Source: Pseudomaricurvus alcaniphilus
GTDB taxonomy: Bacteria > Pseudomonadota > Gammaproteobacteria > Pseudomonadales > Cellvibrionaceae
Direction: 5' to 3'
Length of the DNA: 64,000 nt
NCBI RefSeq assembly: GCF_011440395.1
Contig: NZ_JAAOIX010000014.1
Span: forward strand, 62,001-126,000
Positions 35,077 to 42,300 of this stretch are shown piece after piece. The notes below the pieces were generated by a model, which was not told where the DNA came from, did no database searches, and saw nothing but the letters and a program-made list of their open reading frames with translations. A program made the position numbers and the translations under genes. The first letter of the stretch is position 1; the number at the start of each line of letters is the position of its first letter.

Positions 35077-36618
35077 CTAGTCGACGGCACGAATCCCGAT
35101 ATCATCGATAAACAGCTTCGCCGCTTTGGTCTCGGGCAGTTCCTGCTTGCGAATCTCAATGCGCATTCGGTCGTTGGCGCTCGAGGGCTGGGTGCGGGTA
35201 ATCCTCTGCTCGACCTCTACCCATTGACGCCTGGGCAGACTTTTCAGCTCATCGAAAGTTACTTCCAGTTCAGGGTTCTCGGCCAGTTCGGGGTTTTCCA
35301 AAATCACGTGGATTTTGTCGGCGATGCGACCCTGATCCAGCCAGACTTTCATGGACAGGATAAATTCGCCGGCGGGGAGGTTCAGCGCCCCATTTGGAGT
35401 GATAGCCACTGCCTTATCAATTTCCATGTGTTCATTCTTGCCGTAGCCGGAGAATTTCAGGCTGTTCACGCCGGTGGCGTAGTCGCCCTCGACAATAGTC
35501 AGGTATTTTTCTGAACCACCTTCGATCGTCCAGAATTTCTGGTAGTCGTTGTTTTCAGAATTCTCTGGCACCAGCTTTAGCGGTCGCGGGTTTTGTTCGA
35601 AGAGAATAGGGCCTTCAAAGCCATAGAACTGCCGTGCCAGCAGATTGGAGTCGGGCTTCTGCCAAACCCGCAGGTATTCAATTTCGAAATCCACCGGCAG
35701 CTCTTCCTTGTGGGGCAACCCCAGCCAATGGAATATCTCTGAATCCAGCCAGATTTCCATCGGGTTGTTCAAAATCCAGTCCAGCCCCACATCATCCTGG
35801 GTGAAACTGTGGACCTCTCTGCCATCGATAAATATTTTCAGGTAATCAGGTCCCCACTCCGCACCGTACACATGAAACTCATCCGCGGTGCGATAGGGCA
35901 GGCGTTCGACGTGCTGGAAGACGTTGGTGGGGCGTTCCGCCGGGGGGCTCCAGTCGTGCCCGGTGGCGAGGGAGTCCCGGGCACCGATATTACCCTCTTT
36001 CTTGGGGTTACCCATTTGCTCGTATACGTCGAGCTCCTGCTCGTAGCCTATACCCCAAAAGGCGCCGGTAATCGCGGCGTCGCCGACTTTGGATTTAACC
36101 TCCATATAGCCGTACAGAAACCGCTTTTTGGTGATTACACCGGCGGTAGTGACCGGCATTGGCTCGCCTTTCCATTCGCCGTACTTCGCCGACCCCATAT
36201 TGCCGTCGGAGTAGGCTTCCTGAATAAAGTCGTAATCGGGCTCCCAGGCAGTCCTGAGTTTCAGTTTACCGTCTTCGACCCGCACGTTATGGGGGACAAA
36301 CTGGGATGGCGCGCGGCCCTTCCAGATGTAGTAGTCGCCATTGGCACCTTCGATAAACCACTTGGACTCATCCAGTTGTTCACCCTCAAATTCATCGCTG
36401 AGGTCATGGTTCAAAACCCAGCCACCGGAATTGGTGGGATCTGAGGCCGGGAAGAATGGAGTGTGGGCGTCAGCGGGTCGGGAGAGGGCAGCCGCACTTG
36501 CGGCAGCAGGGGCTTTCGCACTTGGGCTGTTAGCGCCATCTTCGGCCTTCTGGCAGCCGGTGGTGAGTGCAGTGGCGGTCAGTAACACCAGCCCGCTGTT
36601 TTGCAGATACTTGAACAT
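35077..36618 (-). CDS. GH16 endo-galactanase, lipoprotein, second GH16
   Basis: 513-residue GH16 enzyme, probably anchored to the cell surface or periplasmic face. The ATG at 36618 follows GGGAG and yields a lipoprotein signal with Cys22 in TTGCQ; an earlier in-frame start at 36738 would place the operator inside the gene and is rejected. The GH16 domain covers about 65-325, with the beta-bulge site ELDVYE: E195, D197, E200. A CBM4/9-like sandwich lies at about 335-513, ending LFIDDIGIRAV. It is not close to the GH16 at 1257, and the surroundings AAITGAFWGIG and YEQMG look more like agarase, porphyranase or furcellaranase subfamilies; I cannot choose among them. The substrate is probably a carrageenan-related hybrid galactan, given the shared regulation. 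Confidence 0.85.
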   Translation of the reverse strand: MFKYLQNSGLVLLTATALTTGCQKAEDGANSPSAKAPAAASAAALSRPADAHTPFFPASDPTNSGGWVLNHDLSDEFEGEQLDESKWFIEGANGDYYIWKGRAPSQFVPHNVRVEDGKLKLRTAWEPDYDFIQEAYSDGNMGSAKYGEWKGEPMPVTTAGVITKKRFLYGYMEVKSKVGDAAITGAFWGIGYEQELDVYEQMGNPKKEGNIGARDSLATGHDWSPPAERPTNVFQHVERLPYRTADEFHVYGAEWGPDYLKIFIDGREVHSFTQDDVGLDWILNNPMEIWLDSEIFHWLGLPHKEELPVDFEIEYLRVWQKPDSNLLARQFYGFEGPILFEQNPRPLKLVPENSENNDYQKFWTIEGGSEKYLTIVEGDYATGVNSLKFSGYGKNEHMEIDKAVAITPNGALNLPAGEFILSMKVWLDQGRIADKIHVILENPELAENPELEVTFDELKSLPRRQWVEVEQRITRTQPSSANDRMRIEIRKQELPETKAAKLFIDDIGIRAVD

Positions 36619-36709
36619 TCGTTGAACTCCCGTAATGAATTTATTGTGGCTTTTGCGCAGGCCTGGAGGCCCGGGTGTGAGCAACCTGTCCGTGGTGTCA
36701 TCTATGACA

Positions 36710-36738
36710 AATATAAACATCATATGTTTAAAAATCAA
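36710..36738 (-). promoter_or_regulatory. Promoter and regulon operator of second GH16
   Basis: Read on the minus strand: TTGATT (36738-36733), 17 bp, TATATT (36715-36710). The operator is 36714-36730, identical to the six-copy form when read on the plus strand. It serves the minus-strand GH16 starting at 36618. Confidence 0.85.
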
Positions 36739-36784
36739 CCGATAAATTCGCTATTGTTACCTTATGGATCGTGATCGGTTCGGA

Positions 36785-38236
36785 TTATTGTGGACGCTGG
36801 TTCCCGTCGTGATCGTAGGTCAAGTCGTCGCGGGGCATGCCTTGCAAGCGCCAGTGGGCGCCCTCCTCAGTGGCAGAGAACCAGAGCGGCTGGGTGTTTG
36901 ACCAACTCCACATTTCCATGCGGCGCACCATGTCTGCCAGCAGTTCTTTATTCTCCAAGCTCAAGTCGTGGCTCTCGGAAATGTCATTTTCGATATCGAA
37001 CAGTTTCCAGTTTGTGGCGCTTACCTTGACCGCCTTCCATTGATCCTTGTGCACGGCGGCATCGCTGAATCCGTGGCGATGGCGCAATACGTAATAGGGT
37101 TCGTTGGCGCGGGGATTTTTGTTGGCGCTGAGGTAGGGGAAAATATTCTTGCCGTCGAGAACCTTGCCTTGAGGAATCCGGGCGCCGGCCAGGGCCGCAA
37201 AGCTGGGGTAGAAATCCAGCGCCAGTACCGGGTGCTCGAAGCGCCTGTTGCCGGGCAGTTTTTGTGGCCAGTGGAACAGCATAGGTACCCGCGAGCCACC
37301 TTCATAGACGCTGCCCTTGCCCTCCCTGAGGGGGTAGTTATTGCCGCCCGCGGTGAGCTTGCCGCCATTGTCACTGGTAAATACAATCAGGGTGTTGTCC
37401 AGTTGGCCGGACTGCTGCAAGGCGTTCACGATGCGGCCAACGCCCCTGTCCACGGCGTAAACCATGCCGGCATAGGTTTTGCGTTTGGAATCTTTGATAT
37501 CGGGGAACATCGCCATATCTTCCGCCTTGGCCTGCAGCGGTGTATGGGGTGCGTTATAGGCCAGGTAGAGGAAAAAGGGTTGCTTCGCATCGGCGGCTTT
37601 TTTTACAAAGGCCACCGCTTCTCGCGACAGGGCGTCGGTCATGTATTCTGTTTCCACAACGGCCTTGCCGTTGTGCTGTATGGGCAATTGGTATTCGGGT
37701 ATATAAGTAAACTCTTCTCCCAGGCTGCCTTTGTTGGTCTGTGCGTAAGACGCCGGGAAATATTCGTGACCGCCACCCAGGAAGCCGTAGAATTCATCAA
37801 AGCCGCGCCGATTCGGGTGGAATTGGGGCGCCTCGCCCAGGTGCCATTTGCCTAGCGCACCGGTGAGGTAGCCACTGTCCTTTAACACCTGCGCGATAAA
37901 AACCTCTTGCAGCGGGATACCGAGGCCGGATCGCTCGGGCAAATTAAACGGTGCGCCGTAGTGGTGGGGGTAGCGCCCTGTCAGTAATCCCGCGCGGCTG
38001 GGGCCACAAAAAGGGTGTGCGGCATAGGCCCGGGTGAAAGTCGTTCCCTGCCGTGCCAGTTGATCGAGGTTGGGCGTGACAATGTCTTTTGCGCCGTTAA
38101 AGCCCACATCCGCATAACCCAGGTCATCCGCCAGGATGAAGAGAATATTGGGCCGGTCAGCGGCCATTGCGGTCGAGGCAACAGAGCACAGCGTCAGAAT
38201 AAATGCCAAATACTTACAGGTTTGTGCAAGTTGCAT
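36785..38236 (-). CDS. Formylglycine-dependent sulfatase (S1 family)
   Basis: Exported sulfatase of 483 residues. The ATG at 38236 gives a clean signal peptide ending ASTAMA; the longer in-frame start at 38311 would put 25 charged residues before it. Motifs are NILFILADDLGYADVGFNG, FCGPSRAG with the formylglycine Cys, LGKWHLG and GGHEYFP. It is a paralogue of the sulfatase at 33288 (same GAPFNLP and YAGMVYAVDRGVG-type segments), suggesting duplication followed by specialisation for another sulfate position or oligosaccharide. It lies 116 bp after the sulfatase at 38353 on the same strand and probably shares its promoter at 40.0 kb. Confidence 0.9.
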   Translation of the reverse strand: MQLAQTCKYLAFILTLCSVASTAMAADRPNILFILADDLGYADVGFNGAKDIVTPNLDQLARQGTTFTRAYAAHPFCGPSRAGLLTGRYPHHYGAPFNLPERSGLGIPLQEVFIAQVLKDSGYLTGALGKWHLGEAPQFHPNRRGFDEFYGFLGGGHEYFPASYAQTNKGSLGEEFTYIPEYQLPIQHNGKAVVETEYMTDALSREAVAFVKKAADAKQPFFLYLAYNAPHTPLQAKAEDMAMFPDIKDSKRKTYAGMVYAVDRGVGRIVNALQQSGQLDNTLIVFTSDNGGKLTAGGNNYPLREGKGSVYEGGSRVPMLFHWPQKLPGNRRFEHPVLALDFYPSFAALAGARIPQGKVLDGKNIFPYLSANKNPRANEPYYVLRHRHGFSDAAVHKDQWKAVKVSATNWKLFDIENDISESHDLSLENKELLADMVRRMEMWSWSNTQPLWFSATEEGAHWRLQGMPRDDLTYDHDGNQRPQ

Positions 38237-38352
38237 AGAGAGGGTCCTCTTGCTTTTATCGAGTAGGGCGGTGCGCCCGTCGGAGCCATAAACAGCTCTA
38301 ACAAGGCGCACTCAGCAGGCGACAGGGCCAAAACAAAGGCGGATTTGGCCGC

Positions 38353-39870
38353 TTACTTTTTATATATTTTCATGTGGTGGTGGAATGTCTCGATGGCAGG
38401 ATCCTTGATGCGAACCAGCTCGGACTCCATATGGCCAATCAGTTGCAGCAGTTTTTTGCGATAGGATTTCTCGCCGATCAGGTTGTTAATTTCAAGCGGA
38501 TCATTTTCCAGGTCATAGAGTTCATCGGTGTCGTCCCCGGGGTTCCAGACAAATTTCATGGTGGGTGTGCGGATGGCGCGAATTCCAAACCAGCCACCGT
38601 TGTACCACTCGTAGGCGTAGAGGGCGATGTCCGGGCGCTTGCCGTCGGCTTTGTCGCCGCGCTCCATCAGCGGAAGCAGCGAGCGACCATCGACTTCACC
38701 GTCTGCGGGCAAGGACATGATCTCGGACAGGGTCGGCGCCACATCCAGCATGGATACCAGGCGGCTAATGGTGCGTGGCGCTATCCCCGGGCTGCGCACG
38801 ATAAGCGGCATACGCATCAACTCATCATAGGCATAAGGCCCTTTGTCATAGAGGTTGTGCTCACCCAGCATGCTGCCCTGGTCGCCCAGCAGGACAATGT
38901 GCAGATCCTCGTACAACCCTTCTTCTTTGGCGGTTTTGATCAGTTCACCTACGGCGTGATCAATCATGGCGATCGCGCCATAGTAAAAGGCACGGGTTTT
39001 ACGCCAGTCGGTCTCGGTCATGTGGCCGACATCGTGCCAGGGCCAGACAATGTCATCCTGGGACATGGGTTTGTTGACGCGCTCGATGCCGTGATTGCCG
39101 GGCAGCTCTACTTGTTGCGGGTCAAACATGCTGGCATAGGGTTCCGGCACACGATAGGGCGGGTGGGGTTGCTCGAAGCTGACAATACCGAAAAAGGGTT
39201 GGCCATCCCTGGCGGCGGCGCGCAGCATTTGCTGGCCCTTGGCCACTTCTATGCCCGCCTCAGTGCTCTCGAACGTCCCCGCCAGAGTGCGGTAGTACTC
39301 GTGTTTTTCATTATTGCCATCGAGCTCGCCGCGGTAGTAGCGGTCAATGGATGCCTTGGTTGTGCGCGGTACAAACGGACGTGCGTGGCGCTCGGCGTCT
39401 TTGTCATGACCCCAGATAAAGTTGGCGCCGCGCAGGCTGGGCCCCTGGGCGCCCAAGTGCCATTTGCCGACATAACTGACGTTGTAGCCCGAGTTTGCGG
39501 CCCGGCGCAACAAGCCACCTTCCGACAGCGCCAGTTCAGACAAGCGCGAATGATACAGGTGGACATTATCATCGAGGCCCGTTTTGTGGCCCCAGCGCCC
39601 GGTAAACAAGGCTGCGCGCGACGGTGAACACAGGCCGGTGGAGGTTATGGCGTTGTCAAAACGTGTGCCCTCCTGTGCCAGACTGTCAATATTTGGCGTG
39701 GGCACCGGGCCGCCGCGGTAAGAAAAAGTATCGAAACGCATGTCATCAAACAGCAGGATAAGTACGTTCGGCTTGCTGCCGGCCGCGGTTGAATCCTTGC
39801 TTGCTGCTGCCGATCCAATGCTGAACATGCACAGAAGCGACCAGCACAGTAGCGTTATTATATTTTTCAT
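38353..39870 (-). CDS. Formylglycine-dependent sulfatase, distinct S1 subfamily
   Basis: Exported sulfatase of 505 residues, from the ATG at 39870 behind GAGGA; a start at 39891 lacks a ribosome-binding site. The signal peptide ends near IGSAAAS. The metal-binding start is NVLILLFDDMRFDTF and the formylglycine motif is CSPSR instead of CGPSR. VGKWHLG is kept. The rest resembles the iduronate- or choline-sulfatase-like branch (DQGSMLGEHNLYDK, PLIVRSPG), so this enzyme clearly differs from the other three. It is first in its unit behind the promoter at 40.0 kb. Confidence 0.9.
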   Translation of the reverse strand: MKNIITLLCWSLLCMFSIGSAAASKDSTAAGSKPNVLILLFDDMRFDTFSYRGGPVPTPNIDSLAQEGTRFDNAITSTGLCSPSRAALFTGRWGHKTGLDDNVHLYHSRLSELALSEGGLLRRAANSGYNVSYVGKWHLGAQGPSLRGANFIWGHDKDAERHARPFVPRTTKASIDRYYRGELDGNNEKHEYYRTLAGTFESTEAGIEVAKGQQMLRAAARDGQPFFGIVSFEQPHPPYRVPEPYASMFDPQQVELPGNHGIERVNKPMSQDDIVWPWHDVGHMTETDWRKTRAFYYGAIAMIDHAVGELIKTAKEEGLYEDLHIVLLGDQGSMLGEHNLYDKGPYAYDELMRMPLIVRSPGIAPRTISRLVSMLDVAPTLSEIMSLPADGEVDGRSLLPLMERGDKADGKRPDIALYAYEWYNGGWFGIRAIRTPTMKFVWNPGDDTDELYDLENDPLEINNLIGEKSYRKKLLQLIGHMESELVRIKDPAIETFHHHMKIYKK

Positions 39871-39989
39871 TACGTTCCTCACATTGGACATGATGCCTGC
39901 GGTTTAGCCGAGCCTGACGGGTGGCGCGCGGTTTCTGGCGGAGGCGAACTTGCTGCGTCGCCAGGATTCAGCTATATTTCATATGCCAT

Positions 39990-40018
39990 ATATAAACATA
40001 TGATGTTTGTGATGGCAA
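39990..40018 (-). promoter_or_regulatory. Promoter and regulon operator of sulfatase pair
   Basis: Read on the minus strand: TTGCCA (40018-40013), 17 bp, TTATAT (39995-39990), with the operator CAAACATCATATGTTTA at 40009-39993. Its make-up nearly repeats the 9.04-kb promoter. It points to the sulfatase genes; the divergent FG-GAP gene at 40208 could share the operator from a promoter I cannot define. The gap 39871-40207 has no other feature. Confidence 0.82.
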
Positions 40019-40207
40019 TAGAAACCTGTTTCAGGCGTTCGTCAACGGTCTTGCTGCCAGCAGACGTTACCCGGGCCAGGGCGCAGTCGCGGCTAGCTCC
40101 TGCCGCCCTGATACTGGTGATGGTCACGGCCCTCAATGCCAGGTAATGGCCAGGCAATGGAATGTTCAGCATAGCTGGATCGATTAATTAGAGGATGAAT
40201 TACGCCT

Positions 40208-42133
40208 ATGTACAAAACAATAATTACGCGCAAAAAAATTCTTTCGGCCACCGGGTTTGGCGTTGGTGCGCTGTTATTTACTGGCTGCCAGGGGCTGACG
40301 GAAAGCACTGCCCAGCCATCCAGGTCAAGTATCCTGGCGCCGCCCCTGTTCAGCGCAACCCGGGGCATAATGCCGCTGGAGGACAAGTCCAGGCAAAAGT
40401 GGGATAACGCCGTCATTGCTGACCTTGACCAGGATGGCCACCAGGACGTCATCCTGACCGAGCATGGTTATCGGGTGCGAGTATTCTGGAACGAAGGCGG
40501 TACATTTTCCGGTCCGCAGGACATTACTGTTGGCGATTTGCACGGCGTCGCCGTCTCGGATTTCGATCGCGACGGTCGTGCCGATATAATTATTGCCCAA
40601 GGTGGTGGAGACGGAAACAACCCCCGCAGGCCCCTGTGGTTTCAAGTCAATAAGGATCGCACTGTCGACGGAGGCAAACCGTTTGAATATTTTGAGCCCG
40701 GTCGCGGTCGGGCTGTCAAATTACTCGACGCTGACCAGGATGGGGCAGCGGACCTGTTGCTGACAGGGTTTCCGCTGCCCAGCCAAAAGGCCGGGGCCAA
40801 CCATTTCTATGAAAATACAGGGGCAGGGGGGTTCGAATTTGTGGGTAACTTGCCGCAAGCAAAGTGGCTGGGTTACAGGGCTCTGGTGACCGATTTCAAT
40901 AGCGACCACGATCCGGATTTTATTCTCTATGGCGGTGACAATATGGTGGCTGTGGCAGGCGGTGAAGGCATGGCCTTCGCCAACGTCAATGCAAAAGTAT
41001 TTGGTGACCTGGCGGACACCAGTCATATCAGCAGTATCTCCGAAATCGATTTCGACAATGACGGTGATTTCGATTTGTTTATTACCCGCGCAGAGGCCCA
41101 GTTCGAACAGGAAACCTACTACGATGAGGAAAACCAGCGCTTCGCCTTCCTCGTATTCCGCCAGGATTACCTGTTTGAAGACCTCGAAGTAGAGGGTGAT
41201 CTGCAAGTGGATAATCTTCAGGTTAGCTACCCGCATTTTGATGTATTTGTCGGAGCGGAAAAGAGAAAGCTCGAGTTCAAAGGCGACCGGCACGGGGGTA
41301 AGGATTTCGTGCTGCGCCAGCAGGACGCCAGGGGCTGGCCGAGCGGGCCGCTCAAAGCTGGCTTGTACATTGGTTACCTGGGCGATGGTATGTGGCGCGT
41401 CGGCGGGCAATCACATTCGCGCACGGCTGCGGTTTTCAGTAACGTTGTTTCCCGGCCCAAAACAGTGCCACAGCAACCGCTGCCGGTGCGATTGCTGGAG
41501 AATCGCGACGGTGTCTTTGCCGATGTCACCGCCCGGCTGGGTATTGCCATCGACGAACAAACCACCAGCGCTGCAGTGGGCGACTTCGACAACAACGGCT
41601 GGGCAGATCTTGTGGTACTGCGCTATGGCGATATGGCCAGCCAGAACGAGCATATCGTCTATCTCAACCAGGGCGGTAAAGCCTTTGTCCGTGCCGCCAA
41701 TCACGGGTTTTTTTCACCGGAACTGGGCGCCACCGGCGGTTCCGTCGAAGCCTTTGATTTTAACCTGGACGGGGCAGTTGACCTGTTGTTTTCCAATGAA
41801 CGGGGAAAATGGCACCTGCTCGAAAACAATAGCGCCAGGCAAGCTGCTCAGGGCAACTTTGTCATTGTGCATGCAGGCAGCTCTCCCTCTGGCCAGGGCC
41901 TGGCGGAGAGTGCCGAAGTTACCCTCAAGGCCTGCGGCAGTACCTACCGGCGCAAGGTGGGGGCAACCTCGGCGGCCTTTGCCCAGGGCATGAATACCAG
42001 CCTGCATATTGGGCTTGGGGCGTGCCAGAAAGTGGACGGCGCGCGGATACGCTGGAGCAACGGTGAATCCGAACGCTTTGCCGTCGAGACGCTGAATACG
42101 CAGGTATCCGCGGGCCGCGCCCGCCAGTATTAG
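40208..42133 (+). CDS. FG-GAP/ASPIC-UnbV propeller lipoprotein, paralogue 2
   Basis: 641-residue paralogue of the protein at 31294, exported as a lipoprotein (RKK n-region, lipobox FTGC with Cys27). The FG-GAP loops include DLDQDGHQD, DFDRDGRAD, DADQDGAAD, DFDNDGDFD, DFDNNGWAD and DFNLDGAVD. The C-terminal GLGAC and RWSNGE segment fits ASPIC/UnbV. The mid-protein module (about 350-410) with GGKDFVL, GWPSGPLKAGLYIGYLG and MWRVGG is shared with the paralogue. Lipid anchoring here against free export in the other suggests the pair work at two sites. It is divergent from the sulfatase unit and close to its operator. There is no known catalytic motif; glycan binding, a scaffold, or an unrecognised hydrolase are all open. 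Confidence 0.8.
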   Translation: MYKTIITRKKILSATGFGVGALLFTGCQGLTESTAQPSRSSILAPPLFSATRGIMPLEDKSRQKWDNAVIADLDQDGHQDVILTEHGYRVRVFWNEGGTFSGPQDITVGDLHGVAVSDFDRDGRADIIIAQGGGDGNNPRRPLWFQVNKDRTVDGGKPFEYFEPGRGRAVKLLDADQDGAADLLLTGFPLPSQKAGANHFYENTGAGGFEFVGNLPQAKWLGYRALVTDFNSDHDPDFILYGGDNMVAVAGGEGMAFANVNAKVFGDLADTSHISSISEIDFDNDGDFDLFITRAEAQFEQETYYDEENQRFAFLVFRQDYLFEDLEVEGDLQVDNLQVSYPHFDVFVGAEKRKLEFKGDRHGGKDFVLRQQDARGWPSGPLKAGLYIGYLGDGMWRVGGQSHSRTAAVFSNVVSRPKTVPQQPLPVRLLENRDGVFADVTARLGIAIDEQTTSAAVGDFDNNGWADLVVLRYGDMASQNEHIVYLNQGGKAFVRAANHGFFSPELGATGGSVEAFDFNLDGAVDLLFSNERGKWHLLENNSARQAAQGNFVIVHAGSSPSGQGLAESAEVTLKACGSTYRRKVGATSAAFAQGMNTSLHIGLGACQKVDGARIRWSNGESERFAVETLNTQVSAGRARQY

Positions 42134-42300
42134 CGTTGCGTATTCGACTGTGGCGATAGTCGCCAGCCAAGTCGTCCCCGATTGACAGGCCGGGGCAGGC
42201 TGGGTATAACCGATGCATACACTCCTGAATTTGTGAGCGTCATCGCAGCCAGCCCCGAGTCTGGTGATGGCGCGCACAGACCAAACCCTGGGAGCCACCC

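Noticed and set aside
36619-36738. Longer N-terminus for the second GH16
   Set aside because: It would contain the promoter and operator; the ATG at 36618 has GGGAG and starts a lipoprotein signal.
38374-39627. Plus-strand open frame of 417 codons
   Set aside because: It is antisense to a sulfatase with all motifs intact.
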